Below the pieces are notes generated by a model. The model was not told the origin of the DNA and made no database searches. It saw only the letters and a list, made by a program, of their open reading frames with translations. DNA of 64,000 nt from Branchiostoma floridae (taxonomy: Eukaryota > Chordata > Leptocardii > Amphioxiformes > Branchiostomatidae), in contig NC_049982.1 in assembly GCF_000003815.2 (NCBI RefSeq), positions 2,987,499 to 3,051,498 on the forward strand. The letters are read 5' to 3'. The translations under genes were made by a program, and so were the position numbers. Positions 41,439 to 53,800 of the stretch are shown piece after piece. Positions within the stretch are counted from its first letter, which is position 1; each line of letters opens with the position of its first letter.

Positions 41439-42545
41439 GCGTTCGCGCCTTTCTTCTCTTCTGGACCTGTTTGCTGGACACCGAGATGTGATTGGACAGA
41501 AAAGGGGGCGTTGTTGCAGACAAACAGTTTAAGGGTTAATGACCGGTATGGATAATGTGGAACAAAATTATTTTTTTTTATCTATTCCCCACCACAAGGG
41601 CTATCCACTAATCAATCACCCTGACCATAGTGCAGGTTGTAACTGTGGCGTCTGAATTGGACGATGGAAGCTATGAATCCGAATTGAAACCCTGTTGGTC
41701 AGTCGCTATCGGATACGACCGAAAAGTTGCAAGATGCAACAGTGCGAAATTAAAGCCGTTAAAGTCGCTGAGTGCATGAGTTGATGGTGTTCCTCTTTTC
41801 TTCTCTTCTGGACCTGTTTGCTGGACACCAAGATTTGATTGGACAGAAAAGGGGCGTTGAGGCAGACAAACATCCCACAGTTTGAGGGTTAATGACCGGG
41901 ATGGACAATGTGGAACATATGCGCGATGAAAAGTCATGATCTGAATAATACTAGTAGTGAGGATCTTTTTCCTCATTCCATGACATATTTTGGTCGATAG
42001 ACAGCGTTGCTTGCAACAGTGGCGTTCAAATTGGACGATGAGAGCAATGATGTCTGAATCTGAATTGAAACCCAGCCTGCCATCAGTCGCCATCGGCCAC
42101 GACCCAAAAGCTCCAATATGTCTCATGTCAAAATTATAGAATGTATTCAAAAGGACTTAGACTTAGACTTGGGACTTAGGGGCTCCAGTGTCGTCCGACA
42201 CATGAGGCAGTGTCTATTCAAAAGGGGCTAGTAATAATAGTTCACTGAGATGTAGTGTTGGGTTTAGAAAAAAGTGTATGTAGATTTCAAAAGGACGCCG
42301 CCATTACATCCGAACAATGCGACACAAGTGGATGTAATGAGAGGGAACTAAAACTCGCTCTCGGGCATGCGTAACGTGTGGTCGCTTTTCTTCTCTGTCC
42401 GACCTCCTTGGCCGGACATCATGATGTGATTGGCAGGGAAGGGGGCGTTTTTGCAGACGGCAGCAGAAAATGTACCGTCTGGCCTTGTCATGTCGATCTC
42501 TCTCAGGTACCAATGTTTGATTGACAGAATAGGGGGCCATTTTGC
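41439..42545. repeat. Three or four diverged copies of a dispersed repeat
   Basis: Segments near 41450-41525, 41795-41865, 42385-42455 and 42510-42545 each read roughly ttcttctcttctggacctg, then gctggacaccgagatttgatt and ggacagaaaagggggcgttg, then cagacaa. Related copies lie upstream of gene 1 (1930-2030, 2230-2310, 3080-3170, 3740-3820). The phrase aaatgaccg or aatgaccgg often follows. I cannot assign the family. Confidence 0.6.
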
Positions 42546-45500
42546 AAACAACACTTCATGGTTTAACAAAGAGAGCAATAATCTGTGAATCGATATACAG
42601 TAAATGGTAAAGAGGCATCGCCCTCTCAACGTGAACGATAGGGCGTGACAGAATGTGGGAGGGCGAAAGGAAAGAAGAGATGTGTTTTCAAACAATTCTC
42701 GGGAGGTAAATGACCGAAGACAGAAAAGAGGAACAGGTCTCGTGACAGTAACCATTCAGCATCTGAAGGCCTCCAGCCTGTCCGGGGGAATCAATACCTC
42801 CTGATCTTTCCACCTCACCCGGCAGGTCAGCTGTCATAGATATAATGAGCAGTAGAAGCAAGCAAGTAATTTTGCCTATGGGGACAAAGGACCCTGAGTT
42901 AGAAGCTTGGACGCTTCAAATTGCATTGTAAGATGGACTGGGATGGTACAATAAATTATAATATCTCAGTTCAAGGTATAGTCTACATAATGTGTCAAAC
43001 TGAAGGACAATTCGCCGACTCACTCCCTTTTAATAAACGCCCTCTTTCATGTGACTCTAAGTGGAAGACATCCTGATCACAGCCAAGGCACAGACGTGGT
43101 AACAGACGGAACAAACATTTCATATTCTAACTTTTACAGAGTCCAAACTGTCGTATCCATCCGCCAGTCACCACAGTTCCTGCTTCGCTGTCGCGCACAG
43201 AACTATATCTATTACTTAACTGTTCTTTACACGGGCTTCTATTGGATACTAAGATCGTGGTTAATTATAATGATCAAAAGATGACACCATGTGTTTACAT
43301 GGATGTTTGACTGACTTTTGAGTCGTAGGAAATTAAGCATCAACAACATTAAGAGCATCAGATTTGGAAGTGTGAAATAGCAGGAGAACAGGGTACAGTA
43401 CCAAGGCTGAACACGCGTGGCGACAGTGGCCGACACGTGCAGACTCAGACACCGCTCATTACACACACAATAAGGGAGGGGGCTGGCATGTGTTTACACA
43501 ATCTCTCCGGCTGACTGGGGTTAATGACTGTCAGGCGGGCCGCTAGGAGCGCGATTTCAGTCAGGTTAGGGGGGGGGGGGGGTCTGCTCGAACCCATCAA
43601 AGCCCTTATAACTAATACACTACAGGTTAGAAACGGTCAGATTTCTGCTGTTCCGAAGTTAGACTATCTACCACTGGCATATTTCTTATATATAGACACA
43701 CATATCAATGCCTCCTGATCGTTTTATTTGTCATAAAGATAGTTTGTATGTATAAACAGCTGACGCAGCAAGTGTCTTTTCTTTTGCGAATAAGGCCATA
43801 CTCGAGCTCGCTGATATGACAATTTTCGCACTCATATGACCGTACAGTAATACTGTAGCCCAGGAACCACGCGCCGTTTGGGCTGGGGTTGGGGATCCAG
43901 TGAATGTTCTAGAGACACAGAATGAGCAAGAAACCGGTTCTTCTTGCTGAGTAAGCCATGATACCGTTTCTACAGGCTCCAGGCCTGTCTGCGAGGCAAC
44001 ATTAACACCACTTAACCCGGCCGGTCAGCTGTGGAGGCGTGAACATATTAAGCTGGGGGATGATACCATGTGTTAACATGAGTACTTGTCTGGGCCATGA
44101 GATATAAACTATTCAGGACATCATGAATAGGAAGGAAGAAAGATTTTCCCACCAAACGAGCCATTTAAAGCAGTTGTATCTCCGAAGCTGCGGCGTGTTA
44201 GTGACTGATTTAACATTGCGCTTTTTTTCGATAAAATGAACTTTTTAACACTTTGTGCGCTTTGTTGACGTTTTAGCCGTACTTCTGCATTACACACCTG
44301 GCAGTATAAGACTGAACGCAAGGGAAACATTGGCAATCATGTGTCCGATTTTTCACGACATGGAGAAGGGGGCGTTGCCTGAGCGCATGTTACTGATACT
44401 AAAACGTTTTCTACTACTAAGCTATACTACTCCCGTCTATTACACTTAATACCGGATACATTCATATGGACAAATATGTATCACTACCTTCTTATTGTCC
44501 CTCTTCTAAACGTAACATATTCAGTGTCTAAATGCTCTTCTTTGCACGCATGAACAGTACACAGCTTGCCCTCTTCACCCCTCTCCTGACCCTTGCTCTA
44601 CTTGCTCACTGTTTGATGAATGACGGCTGTCTTGTAGACAACTGACGCCCGTAGCTCTGTCAATCACATGTCATTATACTCCAGTTTTGAGATAATTGCG
44701 CAATTATGGATTATCCACATGATTTCACGATGAGCACAGTAAAGAAAGCTGAAAGATAATTGACTTCTTTGTTGTCACCGTTGTCACATAACTTTAGATT
44801 ATTGTCCCAGTTTCCACATCAGATTTACATTATTGTCACATTTATACACACCTTATGGTGGTGTAAGGCTGAACATACATGAGACAGTGACAGGCATGTG
44901 CAGTGTGTATGTGTGTGTGTGTGGGGGGGGGGGGGGGTCTGAACCTTTACCAGAGCATGTAAGGCCATGTTGATTTGATTATATGGATGACATCCGCCGG
45001 GAACTCCAAAATTGATGCGAGCGAGCGAATAAAAAAAAATTTGACCAAAAAAAAAAGTTGGCTTCAGTATGAAATCAATGTGCCCAGGAAGGTTGTACAT
45101 AGGACTACAAACACATAGTATGGTATACCAACAGTTAGGTGTAGGGACCAGTACATCATACGAGTGCAAAACATTTTTTTTCGTCTTGGAAAAATGAAAA
45201 AAAATAGACCTGAAAAAAAATCAGACGAACGGGTTTCACCAATTACAAAATGGACACACTATGTCGGCAGGTGTTTGGGGTCTTACCGGGCCAAGAAGAC
45301 AACAAAAGCGAAGTGAGTAGAGGTTATAGTCACTTGTACCAAGTTTCTACAGTCAAAGGTACAGAGACAGTTAGCCTTTACTACATGAAGATGGGATTTT
45401 AAAATGCCAGTGGTAGTCCAATGATCCACCAAAGAGATTCCTTTGTAGCAAATTTGACCAATCACGAGTATACGATCTCTATATGTACAACTGGCTAAGA

Positions 45501-45899
45501 ATCGGAGATTTATTTTTGTAAATCTCCGATATTTGTAAGTCTCAGGAAGTAAACGTCTGATTTCTGTGCAGTTGTAAGAGAAAATTGCTTTATGTTTACC
45601 TTCATTAACGTAACAATGTGACGGAAAGGAATGTCAGGGGAGAAACTACAGTAGGAACAACATTTTCCTGTAAGATCCTCCTGGAGATATGGTTCAATCA
45701 ACACTTCCGAGTCTGTTGACTCCCAGAGGGCTAGCGATGATTATGAAAGGGCTTCTATATCTTTGTTTTGGGTTCCACAATGGTAATTTGTTCGCGGGAA
45801 TGTGCTTTTAGTGTAGACAATACTTCAAATTAATTAACTTTTGTTTCAGGCAAATTATTTGTCTTTACATAGGGGTGTGGCTTATACTGGGCCTACGTA
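42546..45899. other. Intergenic sequence without a recognised gene
   Basis: G-runs occur at 43569-43582 and 44921-44938, the latter next to a (GT)n run. A fragment at 44958-45000 (aaggccatgttgatttg, atggatgacatcc) resembles the left end of the MITE at 45900. Nothing else is recognised. Confidence 0.5.
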
Positions 45900-46410
45900 A
45901 GGCCACAGCAAGTAAATTTTATGGATGACATCCTCTGCAGACTGCAAAAATAATGAGATACTACCTGGGCAAAAAAAAACAAGATGGGTAAAAAAAACAA
46001 GATGGAAAATTTTCAAAATAGACGATGTAACAAGACTTGAAGTGACAAAATATGGCATCGCAGTCAACAAGGCATTCATTCCTGTACTTAAGAAGTGCAC
46101 CAGTGTAGCTAAAGTGACCCTAGTGTGGTAGACTGGTATCATTAACCATGTTGGCAACTTCACTCATAGCTTCCATAGTTGTGCCACTTTTACAACTAAC
46201 TATCAAGTTGCACCTCTGCAACTATATCAATGCTACAGAGTCTCTAGTGTCAATTCTACATTCAATGATTAGGTTACAACACAACCTTTACCCATTTTCG
46301 TCTATCTGGCCTTCCCTGAAGAAGAAAAAAATTCTTGTTTTTTTTTCTGAAATCAGGCGAAAATTAATGAGCGCGCGGATGTCATCCATAAAATTTACTT
46401 GCTGTGGCCT
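45900..46410. mobile_element. MITE with about 33-bp near-perfect terminal inverted repeats
   Basis: The left end (ggccacagcaagtaaatttt, atggatgacatcc) is inverted almost perfectly at the right (ggatgtcatccat, aaaatttacttgctgtggcc). TAA on both sides is the likely 3-bp target duplication, as for PIF/Harbinger elements. It is about 510 bp with no transposase, so non-autonomous. Confidence 0.85.
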
Positions 46411-46978
46411 AATTGTTGTTTCCTAATTGTTGTCTCCTTATCTCAAAATACCAACCGCTCTTTCACCAACTGCAATTTGCAAAGCAGACCTGGAAAAAAA
46501 CAAAATGATTCAAGACTACTTGAAAAACTACTGTAGTACCAACCAATGGGCTTTCACCATTTTTCTCATTTGCATAGCCGCAGTGCTAAAGAGTTTAAAT
46601 TTTGCTTCCTGACTGAAATATTTTCATTACTTCTTCCCGACATCCCCAGACGCAAGACAGATCTGACAAAGCAGGAATAAGGTATGTACCAAATCCGTCA
46701 GAACACTATCAGAACTCTACTATTGGTGTCTGTCTTTGTCTGTTTTTCTGTTCCCGCTAGTTTGCTGCGCAATGCGGCTTCACTACGGCTTCATTCGCTC
46801 ATGGAACAGGTACAGCCCTACACTTTTCGACAAGCGTGTTAGATTATTATGTCTTTTTTTACATGCAAACTTTTGAGAGTACGTTGAGGCTAATGCCTGA
46901 AGCTCCCTCCTACAAAAGACGACCGGCTTTACGCCACAATTGGACGAATACAGCCCATCACAAAATACCCTGTCTTCG
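46411..46978. other. Intergenic sequence, nothing recognised
   Basis: No gene, RNA or clear repeat is visible. Confidence 0.5.
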
Positions 46979-47115
46979 GCCTCTAGTAATCTCCAAGCAA
47001 ATCAAACTCCAAGGAGATGCTACAGTACCATGAGATAGAATCAAAAGCTGGTAGAGAAGCCCGTTTGAATCCCTTAACCTCTTGGTTAACTTTGCTTGGA
47101 GATTACTCTCTAGAG
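46979..47115. mobile_element. Short fold-back MITE
   Basis: The left end (cctctagtaatctccaagca) pairs with the right end (tgcttggagattactctcta). It is about 137 bp long. Confidence 0.7.
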
Positions 47116-47534
47116 GATGAGCAATACGGGCGGTGATAGCTCGATTCAAGCTAAATCAGTAGCGTTTTTCTTGGATGTTTTGTTCGGATATCGCGGCTCA
47201 AATTTTAAAACATTTTGCATACTTGACAAACCGGTTTACCCTATATCGTTAGTTTATGTGCATATAAACCGACAAACCAAAGGTTACAAGCTACCGCACT
47301 TCTTTCCTGTCCATTTGACTTTTCATTTTAGATACAAGCATCGCTCCCTTGTTATTTTCACGTGGTGAACATATCACAGAATACATGTACATGACTACTT
47401 CTACTTTGTACACATAAACAGTAGGTATGATATCTCCTCTAACAAGAAAGCCAAGCGCGCAGTGGACAGGTCGCGCGCTGAAATGTAACGCAGTGCTTGC
47501 TACTAGCTGGAGTTGGGGTAACCGCTGTTCAAGA

Positions 47535-47692
47535 GACCGTGACAGACAGAAAGAGAGAGATGGGTGGAAGAAAGAGGGAGTGTGTGAGAGAGAGAGAGTG
47601 AGACAGAGAGAGAGAGAGAGAGAGAGAGGCGAAAGAGAGGGGGAAAGAAGAAAGAGAGAGGGAGGGAAAGAGAGAGGGGAAAAGAGAGATAC
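47535..47692. repeat. GA-rich microsatellite upstream of gene 2
   Basis: About 150 bp of GA repeats with interruptions lies just upstream of the putative 5' UTR acceptor (47713) and start codon of gene 2. GA tracts can bind GAGA-type factors or form triplex DNA; any promoter role here is inference. Confidence 0.8.
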
Positions 47693-47763
47693 TGACGTTT
47701 TTTCTCGTTGCAGTGAGTCAGAGAGTTCTGAGGCTAATCTGTATTTGGAGAAACGTGTACACC

Positions 47764-48846
47764 ATGGCGAAGGCACTGCTGCTCCTCCTGGCGGCACTTA
47801 CCTGCACTGCAGCTGGAGACACGCCTGACAACATCGTTGAAGCAGCGGTTAGAAGCGTTATGACTGTTTACTTCTGTGTTATATGGCCTGAAAAACAAGA
47901 GATGCAAATTTCTGATAAAAAAGAAAATATTAGATAACCAAGAGGTCCAGAGGAAGGCACTAGTTATTCCATTCTTACATAAATACTCCTGTAGAGTTGT
48001 AGCATTAACAAAGTTCGGCTTCAAGTGTAATCTATCATTCATCATATGTTCATAAACTATCATTCCCTTCTTACCATGGAGAAAACGCACAGATGGAAAC
48101 TTTCGAACACTGAAAAGAATTTAAAGAACGTAAAACTATATGACAAAGATGATGCAAATATGGTTAAAGTTGCTCCGAAAAACTATAGATATGATATTGG
48201 TACATCAATACGCGGATTGTAACATAATAGAAAACAATGTAATTGTAAATATGATTTTGTCACTGAATCAAGATTGAACTGATCTTTGCTTCCTCGCTGT
48301 TTTGCAGGGAACCCCGGCTCCTGCCCTGTCAGCCGCAGAGGGGTATGAGGAGATACTGACAGAGATTGTAGGTGTCACCTGGCTCTCTTCTTTTTTTTTT
48401 AATTTCATACGGTGTTTTATGTGACATCGTATGCTTCGTGTATCTGTGTCTATATAGCCGGTATAACCGCCCTTCGGCGTAACACACTGTGTTAGGTGTT
48501 TGAACATGGAAGAATGCGTGTTCGACATGCGATGTTACCAGCTTACACTGGTTTTGCTCGAGGGCCATGTACAAAACCCAAGTTGTGCATCACATTTGAT
48601 TTTACTGTTGAGCTTAGTAAACGTTTTCATGTTTCTGTGTGAACGTCGTGGTGACCGACAACCGGTATCTTCTACATATATGAGGCTACCTGATGTGAAC
48701 AGCGAAAACTATATATATGTGTAAAATGTATATGTGTGCTCTAATGTTTATTTCTTTGCTGTTTTTCTCGTTCTAGCTGGAGGACATTGACGAAATCAAA
48801 GACGTGTCAGATCGCCATCTGCATGGACTCCGCTCTACTGCGCAAC
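47764..48846 (+). CDS. Gene 2 exons 1-3: signal peptide and acidic leader
   Basis: Exon 1 (47764-47847) encodes [19 protein letters not shown] and ends in phase 0 at AA before gtta, with a strong context (accATGG). Exon 2 (48308-48367) encodes 20 residues. Exon 3 (48777-48846) starts LEDIDEIKD and ends in phase 1. The same three-exon plan opens gene 1. Confidence 0.85.
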
Positions 48847-50199
48847 GTAGTACGTTTTCTCTTACTTTCTTACATTCTGGGCAGTGCTTTAAAACTACAT
48901 AACTGACGCTTGTATAACGATGTTTAATTTCAGCTATAAAGTTAATAAGTGTGAGCCATGTCGTCAAAAGAGTTGGCTTCTTCAGATGGTGCAAAGAAAA
49001 GCGGTTTGTAATAATTCTTAGCCTACGGCTAGTTGGGCAGCCCTGGCTGTTTGTAAACAGCTGAATGAATAAATAAATATATGAATTTAGGAATATTTCT
49101 ACCAGACTTTCACGAATGCCTCCCTCTTGCCCCCAGCCCGAGGAAACACGGTGTACCACGTGTTCGCCCAGCCCAAGACGTACGAGCAGGCCCAGCAAAC
49201 CTGCCGCTCCATCAGCGGGCACCTCGCCGACATCAAGACCATGGACCTGCAGAAGTTCATAGAGGGCCTGATCCGCAGCGTGGATGGGAGGCAGAGCTAC
49301 TGGATGGGGCTGAACGATAAACAGGTAGTCACTCACACACACTCACACACACAGACACACACAGAGACACTCACACAGACACACACACATACACCTCGCC
49401 GACATCAAGACCATGGACCTGCAGAAGTTCATAGAGGGCCTGATCCGCAGTGTGGACGGGAGGCAGAGCTACTGGATGGGGCTGAACGATAAACAGGTAC
49501 TCAAACACACTCACACACACAGACACACACACACACGCTCACACACACACACACACACACACACACANNNNNNNNNNNNNNNNNNNNNNNNNNNNNNNNN
49601 NNNNNNNNNNNNNNNNNNNNNNNNNNNNNNNNNNNNNNNNNNNNNNNNNNNNNNNNNNNNNNNNNNNAACACACACAGACACTCACACACCCACACATAC
49701 TCTTTCACGCCCCCACAAAAAAAAAAACACACACACACACAGACACTTCACCGACATCAAGACCATGGCCCTGCAGAAGTTCATAGAGGACCTGATCCGC
49801 AGTGTTGACGGGAGGCAGAGCTACTGGATGGGGCTGAACGATAAACAGGTACCCCCCCCCCCACACACACACACACACATAGACACACAAACAGACACCT
49901 CGCCGACATCAAGACCATGGACCTGCAGAAGTTCATAGAGGGCCTGATCCGCAGTGTGGACGGGAAGCAGAGCTACTGGATGGGGCTGAACGATAAACAG
50001 GTACCCCCCCCCCCCACACACACACAGACACACACACAGACACCTCGCCGACATCAAGACCATGGACCTGCAGAAGTTCATAGAGGGTCTGATCCGCAGC
50101 GTGGACGGGAGGCAGAGCTACTGGATGGGGCTGAACGATAAACAGGTATTCACACACATATACATACACATACACAGACAGAGACACACACACGTAGAA

Positions 50200-50230
<31 letters not shown>

Positions 50231-50568
50231 AACAGAGAGAGAGAGAGAGAGAGAAACACACACACAGAGAAAAACACAGAGAGACAGAAACACACAGACA
50301 CACACACAGGCACGCACACGAGGACCTGATCCGTAGCGGAATGGCNNNNNNNNNNNNNNNNNNNNNNNNNNNNNNNNNNNNNNNNNNNNNNNNNNNNNNN
50401 NNNNNNNNNNNNNNNNNNNNNNNNNNNNNNNNNNNNNNNNNNNNNGCTCGCAACACACACACATACATACGTACATACACACACACACACTTAGTGACAT
50501 ATCGCACAACAACGTTGACATACATCCACCCCTCCAACACACACTCAGTCAGCTTAGTCACATATCGC

Positions 50569-50608
<40 letters not shown>

Positions 50609-50632
50609 AACACACACACACACACACAGAAT

Positions 50633-50664
<32 letters not shown>

Positions 50665-50828
50665 TTGCCATGACTTACTCCTAACGTGGACACGGAAAAA
50701 TGCCGTCCAAGTTTTTCACACGAGCCACACAGAGACTGATGCAGTTCTGCACCGCCCTGCCAGGTGGAGCGCGTGTGGACGTGGTCTGACGGCACGCCCA
50801 TCAGCGGCTGCTGTTGCGCCCCGAACCG

Positions 50829-50863
<35 letters not shown>

Positions 50864-53800
50864 ACACACCACACACACCACATTAGCCACTCAGAGACTG
50901 ATGCAGTTCTGCTCCGCCCTGCCAGGTGGAGCGCGTGTGGACGTGGTCTGACGGCACGCCCATCAGCGGGTGCGACTTCTCGTACTGGGCTCCGGGCGAG
51001 CCGAACGACGGGCATGGGCGCCAGGACTGCGGGCAGCTGTGGAGCTACGCCGGGTTCAAGTGGGACGACGTGGAGTGCAACAGCCAGAAGTACTTCATCT
51101 GCCAAGTCGGTCAGTTTTAAAATATTTCCCTCAATATAAATTTAACTTCAAAAGAAAGTGGACGTTACGTCATTTCAGAAATAGATTTGAAAATAGATTA
51201 GAGTTATACTATAACTTCCAACCAAAAAATGGAATCACCCCAAATTTTTAACTGACCAATCCACTGCCCCTGTAACGTCACGTTATGCAGATAGAACACG
51301 TGACTCGGTAAGCAGTGGTCAAAAGTTGCAGAAAGTCTGCTCATTCCTCATTTCTTGACAAATAATCTAGTTGCTCCGTGAAAATTCGGGGTCCAATGTT
51401 TTTGGTTAAAAGTTAAAGTTTAACTCATTCTCTGCACAGATAAACATTGACTGAGGTCAACACTTAGAACTGTGATTAGAAGTATACAGATGTATATTTG
51501 TAGTTTCACGTGCACGGTCATCTATTGCCAACTGTTTTTCCAGGCCCTGGTGAGGAGAATGCCTGTATTCCGGAAGGTAAGAAGCACCTCATGTCTGGAC
51601 TTAAATGACTATTAGGGCTTCGTGCGCACATCTATATACGTGAGGGTCTGCATGGGGGGTCTTGGTAACGCTTAACGGTGAATTCAGGAGGTCCGATAAC
51701 GCTTAACGGTAAATTCAGGAGGCCCAGTAACGCTTAACGGTAAATTCAGAAGGAGTTACAAAGCATAACAGTAACATTGACGTGCATTCCTATTCGTACA
51801 ACGCTAGAGTAGTTATATCAATGGGTGAAAATACCCGACTAATGACATTGTGAGAAGAAAAATGAAGCCCAGAAACCAGAGGAATGACAGGGACAATGTC
51901 CATGACATCTGTAAATTGACGGAGGCAGAGTTTCCAGTACACCACAGAGACGGCGGCAGCAAATTTCTTATGGGGGGATTGAACTATATTGTTCCAGTAC
52001 ATGGAAGAAGGCGCGACGCATCCCAGGGGGTCCGGGGGTATGCTCCCCCGGGAAAATTTAAAAATAAATACTCTCTTAAATGCTATTTCCTGCATTTTCG
52101 GCAAATTTTGCCGACAGACTAAGCTAGGTTGATTTTGACATTTTCATCAAATTACACATGGTTATATCTTTGACTTCCACTCCCAGAGCCCCCGACATAT
52201 TTTTACCATTTCGAGCTCGGAAGGCACGAGACGTTGCAATATAAGTCCGGGGATATTTTAAAATCTGGACCGTCTGAAATGCCATTTACTGTATTTTGAA
52301 GGACAAATTTTGCTGTAAGACGAAGCTAAATTAAATGACATTTAATTAGAGAGAAAAGGTTTATTTGGGCGATGACTCACGCCCCTAACATATTTTCGCC
52401 ATATCGTCGTGAGCGGCAAAGGCGCAAGTCGTCGCAAGGGAGGTCCGGAGAAACCTAATTTTCTGCATTCTAGGAGTGCTTTTTACCCGAAAGTTTGACA
52501 CTGAAATCTGTATGAATGATAAAGTTTTTGAGGGCAACTCTTCCGCAACATATTTTACTATGTCCAGAGCCGAAGGCCGGGAGGCTTAGAGAAATTTTAA
52601 AATCCGGGCCCTTTGAAATGCCATTTCTTGCATTTTCAGGGGTTCTATCTGGCATTTGACTTCGTGGGTATAACGGGTTACGAAGAATTTCTTGGTAACG
52701 CTTAACAGTGAATTCGGGATAACAAATAACGATTCACGTTGAAATAAAACGACCAATAACGCTTCACGAAGAATATACCGATAACGATTAACGTTGAATT
52801 AGAGCGGGTCGGTAACGATTAACGGTGAATTAAAATGGCTCGTAACGCTTAACGTAAAAAGGCATGCAGACCCTCATACGTCACTACTGTGCTTCAGCTG
52901 TACAAAACGGTTGTATATTCACTTTTCTTAGTGTTGAAAGTTGATAGCCTAACGATTGCGAGAAAACGCCAAATAGGCCAAAAATCTTTAAAATATCATC
53001 CTCAAAGGCTTTTATTACTAGGCAATTGGAAATTGCTTTGTTGAGTTACACATTCATTATCTTTAGTACTAATGATATAAGTTGTAAGGTGTCATAGAAG
53101 TCACGTGTAGACAGAATATGAGACCAAAGCAGACCAAATCCTGCCCACGTGTTGTTTTTGTCAGGTTCGTGCCTGACGCACAACCTGCCGCGCGGCAGTG
53201 TGACCGGAGCGGGGCGGACCGCACCTAACTACGGGCCGGAGACGGTGTTCGGCGGGACCGGCATCACATGGAACCCGCAGGACCTGCCCAGGTACTTCCG
53301 ATGATAGTTTACCGGGTTGGTAGAATATAGGATATAGGAAAATTCTTTTTTCTTCGATGTCTGTCAGACACCTTCCTCAGAGCTTCTAACAGGAGTTCTG
53401 CTTCTCACCGCTATATGTAGCCGATGTGGGTCTGAGAGACATCGAAAGGTGAGCAATTTCAGTCCCTGCTGGTTGTGTAAAAGAAAGAATTCTCCTATAT
53501 CCTGCACAGGAACTACAACAACTGGTGGATCCGCTGGGACATGCAGAAGATCTACACCTTCTCCGGCTTCAAGATCAAGAACTACGGAGACACCACGCAT
53601 GACGTCACCGCCTTCAAGCTGGAGACGTCAGACGACGGCTCCACCTGGACGCAGGTGTTCTCCACCGGCAGCGTGCGCCCGGGAACGAAGGACATGCAGT
53701 CGTTCATGGGGTTCTACGGCACCGGTCGGTACTGGCGCTTCACGGCCACCAGGACGGCAACGGGCTGGCAGCCATGGCTCGTCAAGGTCAGGTTCTGCGG

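Noticed and set aside
49392-50145. The four extra CTLD exon-end copies as alternative exons
   Set aside because: They lack the first part of the exon. The nearest AG leaves 106 nt, which breaks the frame.
49501-50876. Minus-strand Cys-Val-rich frames and plus-strand His-Thr frames
   Set aside because: They translate CA microsatellites.
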